Shown here one piece after another: positions 46,430-55,262 of a stretch of DNA of 64,000 bases. The DNA is from DASRHK01 sp963776465. Lineage in GTDB: Bacteria > Pseudomonadota > Gammaproteobacteria > Nevskiales > Nevskiaceae. The notes beneath the pieces were generated by a model. That model was not told the DNA's origin, did not search any database, and saw only the letters and a program-made list of their open reading frames with translations. Position numbers and translations under genes: made by a program. Where the stretch lies: NCBI GenBank assembly GCA_963776465.1, contig CAVZMV010000002.1, forward strand, positions 682,001 through 746,000, in the 5' to 3' direction. Numbering within the stretch: the first letter of the stretch is position 1; every line of letters begins with the position of its first letter.

Positions 46430-46438
46430 TGTGAATAA
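46430..46438 (-). promoter_or_regulatory. DnaA-box-like 9-mer upstream of priA
   Basis: The minus strand reads TTATTCACA, a full match to the TTWTNCACA DnaA consensus, in the 246-base gap between priA and the DMT gene. A single 9-mer can occur by chance. The rest of this gap is AT-richer than its surroundings and otherwise shows only a short ACCCC/GGGGT stem at 46572-46588. Confidence 0.25.
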
Positions 46439-46651
46439 CTTTGGGGATAGAAGGGGCATTCCAGGAGTGTCAAGCAGGCACGGATGCGGCACTGCGGCGG
46501 TGGCGTGGGGAAACAGGCAATAACCTATGCGCAGTTAAGCATTTGCACTAGTTGGCGGGTACTGCTTTTTGACCCCATTTGGAGGGGTTTGCAAGAGGGC
46601 GCATCCGATGCACTGTGCATAAACGGACGGGCGGGCGCACCCCCCGGTCCC

Positions 46652-46657
46652 CATAAT
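46652..46657 (+). promoter_or_regulatory. -10-like hexamer close to the DMT transporter start
   Basis: CATAAT (5 of 6 to TATAAT) ends 8 bases before the ATG at 46665, without a ribosome-binding sequence between. It fits a leaderless or nearly leaderless transcript. No clear -35 element. Confidence 0.42.
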
Positions 46658-46664
46658 CGGCCGC

Positions 46665-47546
46665 ATGCACACCGACCGCCAGGCGCTCCTGGCCCTCCTC
46701 ACCGGCGCCGTGCTGATCGGGTTTGCCCCGATCTTCGTGCGCCTGGTGGACGTGGGCTACACCGCCGCCGCCTTCTGGCGCACCGCCCTGGCGCTTCCGG
46801 TTCTGCTGCCATTGTGGCTGCGCGGTCGCACCCATCGCCGCGGGTCGACGGCGGCCATCGGCTGGCTGTGGCTGGCGGGCCTGTTCTTCGCCGCCGACCT
46901 CGCCACCTGGCACCAGTCGATCCGCTTCACCTCGGTGGCCAACTCAACCTTGCTCGCGAACCTCGCGCCGGTGTTCGTCACGCTCGGCGCCTTCGTGCTG
47001 TTCCGCGAGCGCGTCTCGCGCTTCTTCGTCGCGGGCCTGGCGCTGGCGCTCGCCGGCGCTGCGGTGCTGATGTCCAACAGCTTCGGCATCAGCCGCGAGA
47101 CGGTGCTGGGCGACCTGCTCGGCGTGACCACCGCGATGTTCTACGCGGGCTATCTGCTCGGCGTGTCGCGCCTGCGCCAGAGCCGCGCGGTGGTGGAGGT
47201 GATGTGGTGGACCACGCTGGCCTGCACCGTCGCGCTCTTGCCGATCGTGCTGCTCTTGGGCGAGTCACTGTGGCCGCAGTCGCTGCACGGCTGGCTGATC
47301 CTTCTGGGCATGGCCTGGCTGTCGCACGTCGGTGGCCAGGGGCTGATCGCCTACTCGATGGCGCACCTGCCGGCGTCGTTCTCCGCCGTGAGCCTGCTGC
47401 TGCAGCCGGTTGCGGCGACGGTCTTCGCGTGGCTGCTGCTCTCCGAGCGCTTCGGCGCGCTGCAGGCGATCGGCGGCGCGATCGTGCTCGCCGGCATCGT
47501 CAGCTGCCGGCTGGCGATGACACGACGGGTCAGTCCCGCAGGGTGA
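46665..47546 (+). CDS. DMT superfamily transporter (EamA family)
   Basis: A 293-residue inner-membrane protein with ten predicted helices in two EamA repeats, each ending in the typical LGEXLxxxQxxGxxLVxxG pattern (second copy LLLSERFGALQAIGGAIVLA near 250-275). Members export amino acids or other small metabolites. The AxWHQSI segment near residue 85 is common in the family. Nothing nearby points to a substrate. Its 3' end overlaps the convergent yhhQ gene by 17 bases. Confidence 0.9.
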   Translation: MHTDRQALLALLTGAVLIGFAPIFVRLVDVGYTAAAFWRTALALPVLLPLWLRGRTHRRGSTAAIGWLWLAGLFFAADLATWHQSIRFTSVANSTLLANLAPVFVTLGAFVLFRERVSRFFVAGLALALAGAAVLMSNSFGISRETVLGDLLGVTTAMFYAGYLLGVSRLRQSRAVVEVMWWTTLACTVALLPIVLLLGESLWPQSLHGWLILLGMAWLSHVGGQGLIAYSMAHLPASFSAVSLLLQPVAATVFAWLLLSERFGALQAIGGAIVLAGIVSCRLAMTRRVSPAG

Positions 47547-48243
47547 ACGGGCTGAAGTTGGTCTGCCGATCGTAGATGTCGACGTTCTCGGCGCGCTTCA
47601 GGCGGCCGACCACGAAGTAGGTCACCGGCGTGAACACCACCTCGACGCCGACCTTGAAGGCGAAGTTGAAGACCATCACGGCGAGCAGCGTGTCGTGCGT
47701 CCACAGGCCGTAGAAGGCCAGCGGATAGAAGATCGCGGAATCCAGCGCCTGTCCGCAGAGGGTCGAGCCGATGGTGCGCGTCCACAGGTGCCGCCCCTCG
47801 GTCCACACCTTCATCCGCGCCAGCACGAACGAGTTGACGAAGTCGCCGACCCAGTAGGCGCAGATGCTGGCGAGCACGATGCGCCCGGTGGTGCCGAACG
47901 CCGTCTCGAGCGCCGGCTGCAGCACCCGGTTGTAGTCGGTGTCGGCCGCTGGCATGTGCAGGATCACCCACGACATGAAGGTCGCGAACAGCATCGCGCC
48001 GAAGCCGGCCCAGATCGCGCGCCGGGCGCGGGCGTAGCCGTAAACCTCGGTCAGCACGTCGCCGAAGATGTAGCTGATCGGGAAGAAGAGATTGCCGGCG
48101 CCGAAGCTGACCAGGCCGATCAGCGGCAGCGTGATCGCGCAAACCTTGGCCGGGCCGATGAGGTTGGAGCACAGCAGCACGGCGACCATGCCGGCGACGC
48201 AGAAGTCGTAATAGCGGAAGCCGCGCTGCGCCGGGGCGTCCAT
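47530..48243 (-). CDS. yhhQ: Queuosine precursor transporter (YhhQ family)
   Basis: A 237-residue membrane protein of the YhhQ/COG1738 family, which imports the queuine precursors preQ0/preQ1 for tRNA modification. Family marks include the N-terminal NLIGPAKV, the ISYIFGDVLTEVYGY segment, YWVGDFVNSF and the TRTIGSTLCGQALDSAIFYP stretch. About six membrane helices. The start ATG 48243 lies at the very end of the upstream AHSA1-like gene with no ribosome-binding sequence, so translation may be coupled to it. Confidence 0.93.
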   Translation of the reverse strand: MDAPAQRGFRYYDFCVAGMVAVLLCSNLIGPAKVCAITLPLIGLVSFGAGNLFFPISYIFGDVLTEVYGYARARRAIWAGFGAMLFATFMSWVILHMPAADTDYNRVLQPALETAFGTTGRIVLASICAYWVGDFVNSFVLARMKVWTEGRHLWTRTIGSTLCGQALDSAIFYPLAFYGLWTHDTLLAVMVFNFAFKVGVEVVFTPVTYFVVGRLKRAENVDIYDRQTNFSPFTLRD

Positions 48244-48246
48244 GGG

Positions 48247-48805
48247 TCAGCCGGTACTGCGCGAGCTTCTTCTGCAGCTGGCTCAGCGATTCCTTCCAGT
48301 CGGCCTTGGCCTTGGCGACGTCGGCCGCGGATTCGAGCTTGCTGTGCTCCACGGAGACGGCGGCCTTGCCGTTGCCCTTGCCCTGGAAGCTGACAAGCAC
48401 GCGGCTGACGCCGTCGCTCCAGATCATCCGCATCGACTTGTTGACCGACTGGCGCGTCACCTCGATGCCCTGCGCCGCCAGCCAGTTGGTGCGGGAATCC
48501 AGGTCCTTCCAGGCGTCGTAGAGCCGGTCGAGCGAGACGTTGAAGGTCTTGTTGACGTGCGCCACGAAGCCGTCGGCGGTCTGGTGCAGCTCACGCAGTC
48601 CGCGCGCGCGCTCGTAGGTCACGGCGACCATCTGCGACCACCAGCCGGAGTCCAGGTATTTGCTGCTCAGCAACGCGGCGATGTCGCGATGTGCGAGCTT
48701 TTGCGCTTCCTGCTTGTCCAAAAGGCTGAACCACTCCTTCCAGGTCCTGCCCGTGGCCCGCTTCACCGCGTCATCCGAGATCGGTGCCTTCCTGCGCTCA
48801 GCCAT
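48247..48805 (-). CDS. DUF4287-AHSA1-like hypothetical protein with displaced stop codon
   Basis: About 186 recognisable residues. The N-terminus (DAVKRATGRTWKEWFSLLDKQEA...HRDIAALL) looks like DUF4287 and the C-terminus (SFQGKGNGKAAVSVEHSKL...WKESLSQLQKKL) like the end of a ligand-binding AHSA1/SRPBCC fold. The protein would be expected to end near 48250, and a TGA at 48247-48249 sits there, but it is one base out of frame: the frame stays open to 47351 across the whole of yhhQ. I give the end at the TGA as the likely natural stop. The start overlaps the GFA gene by ATGGCTGA. A one-base indel or an assembly error is the simplest explanation. Confidence 0.6.
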
Positions 48806-49268
48806 GGCTCAGGGTCCCGCCGAACTGGAACACGGTCATCTGCGCGAGCTTCTCGTTCTTCGCCGTTTCCTCGCGCGGCAGGTCGGCGTTGACGTGCAGC
48901 CACGGCAGCTGGCTCTCGACGCCGTACTGGATCTCGGGCACGGCCGCCGCCGGATCGTCGAGGCTGCCGATGGTCACATAGATCCGCGACGCCTCGTCGT
49001 AAGCGAAGGTGAGCGGCGTGCCGCATCGGGCGCAGAACCCGCGCTTGGCCAGCGACGAGGAGGCGTAGGCGCTGGGCTGGCCCGCGGTCCACGCGAGCTT
49101 GTCCTTGGGCACGCCGGCCAGCGCCGCGAACACGTTGCCGACGGCGCGCTGGCACATGCGGCAATGGCACAGGTGGATTTTCTGCAGCGGCGCGTGCGCG
49201 GCGTAGCGCACCGCTCCGCACTGGCAGCCGCCGGTGACCGGCGGCGCATCGCTCGTGGATTTGCTCAT
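48798..49268 (-). CDS. GFA/CENP-V family zinc protein
   Basis: A 156-residue protein of the glutathione-dependent formaldehyde-activating (GFA) fold. Zinc cysteines are present in the usual places: CQCGAVRY, CHCRMCQRAVG and FCARCGTPL, followed by the TIGSLDDP segment. Despite the family name, most members are of unproven function. The start at 49268 is supported by GGAG nine bases upstream; an in-frame ATG at 49274 is possible, and the frame is open to 49343. It is the first of three overlapping or abutting genes ending with yhhQ. Confidence 0.9.
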   Translation of the reverse strand: MSKSTSDAPPVTGGCQCGAVRYAAHAPLQKIHLCHCRMCQRAVGNVFAALAGVPKDKLAWTAGQPSAYASSSLAKRGFCARCGTPLTFAYDEASRIYVTIGSLDDPAAAVPEIQYGVESQLPWLHVNADLPREETAKNEKLAQMTVFQFGGTLSHG

Positions 49269-49330
49269 CGCCATCTCCGACTCGAGGCCGCCGCATCGTC
49301 GCACGCGTCCGTCGCGGGCGCATCCTGCGC

Positions 49331-50740
49331 ATGAACCAGCCACTGCCGGAGCGCGCCGTCCCGGCTCGGGGCGTGATGCAGCGCGTACACGAGGGCCTGC
49401 ACCGGCACCGCTTCCTGCTGGCGCCGCTGTCGTTCGGCCTGGGCGTGGCCAGCTTCATGCTGATCCAGCGCAGCGAGGGCCTGGCGCGCTGGCTGGCGGT
49501 GCTGCTCCTGGCGACCTGGCTGTTCAGCGTCGTCGAAGTGCTGGTGCCCAGGCGCCTGAAGCTGGCGCCGTCGCTGCTGCGTTTCATCACCCAGCAGACG
49601 CACCAGGAGGCGTTCTTCTTCACGCTGCCGTTCCTGCTGCAGACCACCAGCTGGCAATCGAGCCAGGCCGTGTTCACCACCCTCGTCATCGTCGCCGCGG
49701 CCTGCTCGATGTGGGATCCACTGTACTTCGGACAGATCGTCCGGCGGCGCTGGCTGTACCTGGGCTTCCACGCGCTGGCGTCGTACGTGGTCATGCTGGT
49801 GGCGCTGCCGCTGCTGCTGCAGCTGACGACGGCGCAGACGCTGGCGCTCTCCGCCGGCGCGATCGTGCTGTTCGCTGCGCCGAGCCTGGGCGAGCCGCCC
49901 GACCGCGACGGCCGGCCGATCGGCTGGTACCTGTTCGGCGGCGCGCTGGCGCTGGCGGGGCTGGCCTGGGTCGGGCGCAGCCTGGTGCCGCCGGCGACGC
50001 TGTGGCTCGGCGACGCGACGATCACCACCGTGATCGACACCAAGCACCGGGTTCCCGGCATGGACACGCGGCGCATCGACCCGGCCCTGGCCGTCGAGCG
50101 CGGCGTGTACGCCTACACCGCGATCGTCGCGCCGCGCGGCCTGCACGAGCGCGTGTTTCACGAGTGGTATCAGGGCGGGCGGCGGATCGTCAGCGTGCCG
50201 CTGGAGATCATCGGCGGCCGCGAGGACGGCTATCGCGCCTGGACCCACAAGACCGGATTCAGCGGCGCCAAGGGACGCTGGAACGTCCGCGTCGTCACCG
50301 AGAGCGGACAGCTCATCGGCAAGTTGCGCTTCGTCATCGCCGAGGATCCTTCCAAGCCCGCGGCCGGGCCCTTGCCCGTGCCCAAGCCGCTGGAGCAGGC
50401 GCCGGACGCGCCGGTGTTCACCGACCTGCCGCCGCCGCCCCCGCGGTCAGAGCCGCGCCTGCAGGAGTGGTCCTACCCCGATCCGATGGCCGACGAGCCC
50501 CGCGATCCCGAGCCCGAGCGCGCGGAGCCGCCGGAGTATCGATATCAGGAATATCCGGAATACCGCGAAAGCCCGCCGGTCCCGGAGAGCTCCCGCGATT
50601 ACGAGAGCCGCCGCGAGGCGCCGGTGGACGAGGGGAATTACATCAGCCCGTACGAGCCGCCGATGCCGGAGGAGGAGGACGAGGACGCGAGCCCGCCGCG
50701 CGACTTCAATCCCGACCGCGACTTCAGCCCAGTTCCTTGA
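49331..50740 (+). CDS. DUF5924-DUF2914 membrane protein
   Basis: A 469-residue protein. Residues about 25-220 hold six membrane helices (DUF5924-like). Residues about 220-340 form a periplasmic-type beta domain with RGVYAYTAI, HEWYQGGRR and GRWNVRVVTESGQLIG, typical of DUF2914. The last 120 residues are low-complexity, rich in Pro, Glu, Asp, Arg and Tyr (many EPE, YPE and RDY units), and probably disordered. Function unknown. The 17 bases at the 3' end overlap convergent pntB. Confidence 0.82.
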   Translation: MNQPLPERAVPARGVMQRVHEGLHRHRFLLAPLSFGLGVASFMLIQRSEGLARWLAVLLLATWLFSVVEVLVPRRLKLAPSLLRFITQQTHQEAFFFTLPFLLQTTSWQSSQAVFTTLVIVAAACSMWDPLYFGQIVRRRWLYLGFHALASYVVMLVALPLLLQLTTAQTLALSAGAIVLFAAPSLGEPPDRDGRPIGWYLFGGALALAGLAWVGRSLVPPATLWLGDATITTVIDTKHRVPGMDTRRIDPALAVERGVYAYTAIVAPRGLHERVFHEWYQGGRRIVSVPLEIIGGREDGYRAWTHKTGFSGAKGRWNVRVVTESGQLIGKLRFVIAEDPSKPAAGPLPVPKPLEQAPDAPVFTDLPPPPPRSEPRLQEWSYPDPMADEPRDPEPERAEPPEYRYQEYPEYRESPPVPESSRDYESRREAPVDEGNYISPYEPPMPEEEDEDASPPRDFNPDRDFSPVP

Positions 50741-52103
50741 GCGACTGGATCATCGCCACCATCACCTTCTGCGCGTCGCCGTAGACCAGCGCGCAGTTCT
50801 CGGCGAAGAACAGCTCGTTCTCGACGCCCGAGTAGCCCTTGCCCTGTCCGCGCTTGATCACGTAGACCTGCTTGGCCTGGTCGACGTTGAGGATCGGCAT
50901 GCCGTAGATCGGCGAGGTCTTGTTGGTGCGCGCCGCCGGGTTCACGGTGTCGTTGGCGCCGACGACGATGGCGACGTCGGCTTCCTTGAACTCGCCGTTG
51001 ACGTCTTCCATGTCGTGGATGATGTCGTAGGGCACGCCGGCCTCGGCCAGCAGCACGTTCATGTGGCCGGGCATGCGGCCCGCCACCGGGTGGATCGCAA
51101 ACTTCACGTCGACGCCCGCGGCCTGCAGCAGCTTCACGAACTCGTAGAGCTTGTGCTGCGCCTGCGCCACGGCCAGGCCGTAGCCCGGCGCGATGATCAC
51201 CTTGCTCGCGTACTTCATCGCCACCGCGGCGTCGGAGGCCTCGGCCGATTTCATCGTCCCCTTGATCTCGCCGCCGGCGACGTCGGTCTCGCCGAAGTTG
51301 GAGAACAGGATGTTGGGGATCGAGCGGTTCATGGCTTTTGCCATGAGGATCGTCAGCAGCGTGCCGGCGGAGCCGACGAGGACGCCCGCGATGATCATCG
51401 CCGGGTTCTGCAGCACGAAGCCTTCCAGGCCGACAGCCATGCCGGTGAAGGCGTTGTAGAGCGAGATCACCACCGGCATGTCGGCGCCGCCGATGGGCAC
51501 CGTCATCAGCACGCCGAAGGCCAGCGCGCCGAGCAGGAACAGGGTGACGCTGAAGTCGGACAGCCAGGCGAGGATGGTCACGCCGATCGCCAGCGTCGAC
51601 AGCAGCACGATGGCGTTGACCATCTTCTGGCCGCTGAAGCGGATCGAGCGGTTCATTTTCCCGTCGAGCTTGGCCCAGGCGATGATCGAGCCGGAGAACG
51701 ACACCGCGCCGATCAGAAGGCCCAGGAGCGCCATGGTCTGGTCGACGTAGCCCTGCGTGTGCGCGCTGTAGAGCTCGGCCGCGGCGATCAGCGCCGCCGA
51801 GCCGCCGCCCATGCCGTTGAACAGCGCCACCATCTGCGGCATCGCCGTCATCGCTACGCGCTTGCCCTGCCACCAGGCCCAGGCATTGCCGACCGCGAGC
51901 GCGATCAGGATCAGCGTGAGGTTGACGCCGAAGTGCGGGTTGTCCCGCCGGGCGAAGGCCAGGCTCACCAGCACGGCGACCACCATGCCGACGCCGGCCC
52001 AGACGATGCCGCTGCGCGCCGTCACCGGCGAGGACATGCGCTTGAGCCCGAAGATGAACAGGAAGGCGGCGGCGAAGTAGGACAGCTGGATCAGCAGATT
52101 CAT
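50724..52103 (-). CDS. pntB: NAD(P) transhydrogenase subunit beta
   Basis: PntB carries most of the membrane domain and the NADP-binding domain III of proton-translocating transhydrogenase, which makes NADPH from NADH using the proton gradient. The 459 residues hold about nine membrane helices and then domain III with VIIAPGYGLAVAQAQ, FAIHPVAGRMPGHMNVLLAEA and VVGANDTVNPAA. ATG 52103 follows GGAGG. It is the last gene of pntAA-pntAB-pntB. Confidence 0.97.
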   Translation of the reverse strand: MNLLIQLSYFAAAFLFIFGLKRMSSPVTARSGIVWAGVGMVVAVLVSLAFARRDNPHFGVNLTLILIALAVGNAWAWWQGKRVAMTAMPQMVALFNGMGGGSAALIAAAELYSAHTQGYVDQTMALLGLLIGAVSFSGSIIAWAKLDGKMNRSIRFSGQKMVNAIVLLSTLAIGVTILAWLSDFSVTLFLLGALAFGVLMTVPIGGADMPVVISLYNAFTGMAVGLEGFVLQNPAMIIAGVLVGSAGTLLTILMAKAMNRSIPNILFSNFGETDVAGGEIKGTMKSAEASDAAVAMKYASKVIIAPGYGLAVAQAQHKLYEFVKLLQAAGVDVKFAIHPVAGRMPGHMNVLLAEAGVPYDIIHDMEDVNGEFKEADVAIVVGANDTVNPAARTNKTSPIYGMPILNVDQAKQVYVIKRGQGKGYSGVENELFFAENCALVYGDAQKVMVAMIQSLKELG

Positions 52104-52113
52104 CGCCGGCCTC

Positions 52114-52428
52114 CTATTTCTTCGCGTCTGCAGGCTTGGACGACTTGAACATGCCGAGCATGCGCTCGGTCACCACGTAGCCGCCGGCGGCGTTGCCGGC
52201 GCCGAGTAATACGGCGACGAAGCCCAGCACCTGCTCAAGCACGCTGTGCGCGTTGCCGAGCGCGTACATCGCGCCGACCACGACCACGCCGTGGATGAAG
52301 TTGGAGCCCGACATCAGCGGCGTGTGCAGGATCGCCGGCACGCGGCCGATGATCTCGTAGCCGGTGAACGCCGCCAGCATGAAGATGTAGAGCGCGGCAA
52401 AACCGGTGATGACCGTGGTTGCGTCCAT
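52114..52428 (-). CDS. pntAB: NAD(P) transhydrogenase subunit alpha 2
   Basis: A 104-residue membrane subunit with three helices, corresponding to the C-terminal part of the E. coli PntA polypeptide. Family marks are YEIIGRVPAILHTPLMSGSN and the GFVAVLLGAGNAAGGYVVTERML stretch, quoted here only in part. The gene lies three bases after pntAA and ten before pntB. A split alpha subunit of this kind is usual in Rhodospirillum and xanthomonads. Confidence 0.95.
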   Translation of the reverse strand: MDATTVITGFAALYIFMLAAFTGYEIIGRVPAILHTPLMSGSNFIHGVVVVGAMYALGNAHSVLEQVLGFVAVLLGAGNAAGGYVVTERMLGMFKSSKPADAKK

Positions 52429-52431
52429 GTC

Positions 52432-53560
52432 TTAGCCCCCTTCCACGGCTTTCTTCGCCGCTTCGTTCTTGATCTGCCCTTCGTGCGTGAGACAGGTCTT
52501 GGCCACGACCTCGTCGGTCCAGTCGAGCTTGAGCACCTTGTCCTTGATCATCAGCTCGAACAGGTTGTACTGGTTCTTGGCGTAGAGCTCGCTGGCGTGC
52601 TCGGCGAGCATCGACGGCACGTTGAGCGGCGCCGCGATGGTGACCTGTCCGACCTGCACGGTCTCGCCCGGCTTTCGAGTACTCGCAGTTGCCGCCGCCT
52701 TCGGCGGCGAGGTCGATGATCACGGCGCCGGCTTTCATGCCGTCGACCTGCGCCTTGCTGATGAGCTTGGGCGAGGGACGACCCGGGATCGCGGCGGTGG
52801 TGATGATCACGTCGGCCATCTGGATGTGCTTGGTGACCACCGCGGAAACCTTCTCCTTCTCCTCGGGGGTGAGCTCGCGTGCGTAGCCGCCCTGCCCGCG
52901 TGCGTCCACGCCGGTGTCGACGAACTTGGCGCCGAGCGACTCGGCCTGCTCCTTGGTCTCGGGCCGCACGTCGTAGCCTTCGGTCATCGAGCCCAGACGC
53001 CGCGCTGTAGCGAGCGCCTGCAGGCCGGCGACGCCCAGCCCCATCACCAGCGTCTTGGCCGGACGGATCGAGCCGACCGCGAAGGTCATCATCGGCAGCA
53101 GGCGCGCGATCTGTGTGGCGCCGAGCAGCGCGCCGTAGTAGCCGGCGAGCGCGGCCTGCGAGGAGAGCGCGTCCATCGCCTGCGCGCGGGTGATGCGCGG
53201 AACGAGCTCCATCGCAAAGCAGGTGATGTTCTTGTCGCGCAGCTTCCTGGTGAGGTCGGCCTCCTTGTGCGCGTAGACGAAGCACATGAGGATCGCGCCG
53301 GATTTCATCGCGTCGACGATCTCGGGCGAGGGCGGCTGCACACCGACGACGACGTCGGCATCGGCGACGAGCGTTCTGGTGTCGTCCACGAACTTGACGT
53401 TCTTGTAGGCCGCGTCGGCGAGCTTGCTGGCAAGGCCAGCGCCGGTCTGCATGCTGATCTCGGCGCCGAGCTTGGCGAGCTTGTCGGCGACTGCTGGAAC
53501 CATGGCCACGCGACGCTCACCGGGCCGCGCCTCTTTGAGCACGGCGATCCTGACAGTCAT
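52432..53560 (-). pseudogene. pntAA: NAD(P) transhydrogenase subunit alpha 1, one-base frameshift
   Basis: PntAA is the NAD(H)-binding domain I. The frame from ATG 53560 (GGGGAG upstream) is normal through VMGLGVAGLQALA and EGGGNCEYSK, then at an AAA codon (residue 296; TTT at 52673-52675 on the plus strand) the homology jumps by one base to PGETVQVGQVTIAAPLN and runs to TAA 52432. Removing one A gives exactly 375 codons plus stop, the size expected for this subunit. As it stands, the protein loses the last 80 residues of domain I. Upstream and downstream sequence is intact and pntAB/pntB look functional, so a homopolymer sequencing or assembly error, a recent mutation, or translational slippage are all open. 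Confidence 0.9.
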
Positions 53561-53594
53561 GGGTACTCCCCAGGCAGTTCTTCGAGGCGGCCGA

Positions 53595-53600
53595 AGTTTA
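53595..53600 (-). promoter_or_regulatory. Possible -10 box of the pnt operon
   Basis: TAAACT on the minus strand lies 34 bases before the pntAA ATG, leaving a leader of about 28 bases with the GGGGAG site. The -35 position is poor (CTTCCC at 17-base spacing). Weak call. Confidence 0.35.
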
Positions 53601-53694
53601 GCCCATTGCCCCGCGCCGGGAAGAGCAGCTGCATCCAATCCAGCTGCAGCCGCGTAAGTAGCGTTGCACCACTCCTCTTAGGAAGACCCAACCA

Positions 53695-55248
53695 ATGCGC
53701 ACCCAAATTCTCGCCGGACTGGCGATGGCCGTGCTTGCCCTGTCGGCGTCGGCATCCAGCCATCGCGAAGCGCCGTTCATCACCGAGCATCCCAAGGTCG
53801 ACGGCTCCGACTTCTACCTGTTCCGCAGCTACGAGCCCGGCCGCGAGGCCTTCGTCACGCTCATCGCCAATTACCTGCCGCTGCAGGACGCCTACGGCGG
53901 CCCCAACTATTTCGCGATGGATCCCCAGGCGCTCTACGAGATCCACCTCGACAACAACGGCGACGCGCGTGAGGACCTCACGTTCCAGTTCCGGTTCACC
54001 AATCTCTACGGTCAGGCCAACATCCCCAGCCTCAACGTCGTCGGCGGCAAGGTGCCGGTGAGCGGCGGGCCCGCGGGCGGCGTGCAGGTGCCTCTGGCAA
54101 ACATCGGCGGCGGCAGCGGCGATTCCCCCGGCGCCTTGAACGTGACGGAGAGCTACACCGTGACGCTGGTGCGCGGTGATCGCCGCACCGGCACGGCAGC
54201 GCCCGTGACCAAGCCCGGCGGCGAGACCGTGTTCGCCAAGCCGGTCGACAACATCGGCACCAAGTCGATCCCGAACTATCCGGCCTACGCCAGCAAGTTC
54301 GTCTACGAGGTGAAGATCCCTGGCTGCGCCGCCAACGGCCGGATGTTCGTCGGCCAGCGCAGCGAAGGCTTCGTGGTGAACCTCGGCCAGGTGTTCGACC
54401 AGGTGAACCTGAATCCGCTCGGCGCCCGCGACTCGGCGTCCAACGTCATTGGCGACAAGAACGTCACCTCGCTGGCGCTCGAAGTCCCCGCCAGCTGCCT
54501 GACCGCCGGCAGCGATCCGGTCGTCGGCGCCTGGACCACGGCGTCGATGCGGCAGAGCCGCGTGCTCAACCCGTCGCCGCAGAGCGCGTCCAATGCGTCG
54601 GGCAAGGGCGCGGCGGTCCAAGGCGGCGCCTGGACCCAGGTTTCGCGCCTCGGCAGCCCGCTGGTGAACGAGGTCGTGATCGGCATCACCGAGAAGGACA
54701 AGTTCAACGCCAGCCAGCCCAAGGACGACGTCGCCAATTTCGGCACCTACGTGCTGTATCCGACGCTGCCGGTGCTGGTCAACGTGCTGTTCGGCGTGCC
54801 GCCCCCGGCGACGCCGCGCAACGACCTGCTCGCCGCCTTCGTCACCGGCGTTACCGCAACGGTCAACGGCGCGTCGTTCAAGTACACGGCGCCGGCCATG
54901 CTCACCACGCCGGGCGAGATGCTGCGCCTCAACACCGCCGTCGGCATCACGCCGGTGGCGAGCCAGAAGGACCTCGGTTTCCTGGACTGCGATCTGGGCG
55001 GCTTCCCCAACGGCCGCCGTCCGATCGACGACGTGGTCGACATCGCCCTGACCGTGGCGGAAGGCGCGCTGAGCGGCACCAACGGCCTGCAGACCTGCGA
55101 CGTCAGCGGGCCGACGCCGACGGTGAGCAATCCGGGCGCGGTCGTAAACGACGGCGCGCGGCCGGATCCTTCGGCCTATCTCACCGCCTTCCCGTACCTG
55201 AACGATCCGATCCCGGGCTCCATCGCCGCGGCCGTCGCGTCGCGCTGA
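53695..55248 (+). CDS. Secreted DUF4331 family protein
   Basis: A 517-residue protein with an N-terminal signal peptide cleaved near ALSASA-S, so it is periplasmic or secreted. It begins SSHREAPFITEHPKVDGSDFY, the typical start of DUF4331 proteins, and carries LTFQFRF, PNYPAYASKF, VYEVKIPGC and, near the C-terminus, GFPNGRRPIDDVVDIAL, also diagnostic. The HREAP and D-G-SDFY segments suggest metal or carbohydrate contacts, but function is not established. AGGAAG lies upstream of the start. It heads a cluster with a small lipoprotein, a TPR protein and a HupE-like protein. Confidence 0.92.
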   Translation: MRTQILAGLAMAVLALSASASSHREAPFITEHPKVDGSDFYLFRSYEPGREAFVTLIANYLPLQDAYGGPNYFAMDPQALYEIHLDNNGDAREDLTFQFRFTNLYGQANIPSLNVVGGKVPVSGGPAGGVQVPLANIGGGSGDSPGALNVTESYTVTLVRGDRRTGTAAPVTKPGGETVFAKPVDNIGTKSIPNYPAYASKFVYEVKIPGCAANGRMFVGQRSEGFVVNLGQVFDQVNLNPLGARDSASNVIGDKNVTSLALEVPASCLTAGSDPVVGAWTTASMRQSRVLNPSPQSASNASGKGAAVQGGAWTQVSRLGSPLVNEVVIGITEKDKFNASQPKDDVANFGTYVLYPTLPVLVNVLFGVPPPATPRNDLLAAFVTGVTATVNGASFKYTAPAMLTTPGEMLRLNTAVGITPVASQKDLGFLDCDLGGFPNGRRPIDDVVDIALTVAEGALSGTNGLQTCDVSGPTPTVSNPGAVVNDGARPDPSAYLTAFPYLNDPIPGSIAAAVASR

Positions 55249-55262
55249 ACAGGAGAGCCACC

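Noticed and set aside
46572..46588. ACCCC...GGGGT stem in the priA-DMT gap as a terminator
   Set aside because: Only five base pairs, no T-run, and no gene reads into it from the plus strand.
47351..48805. A 484-residue fusion reading from the AHSA1-like gene through yhhQ
   Set aside because: The second half is an out-of-frame shadow of a conserved transporter; a lost stop by indel explains it better than a real extension.
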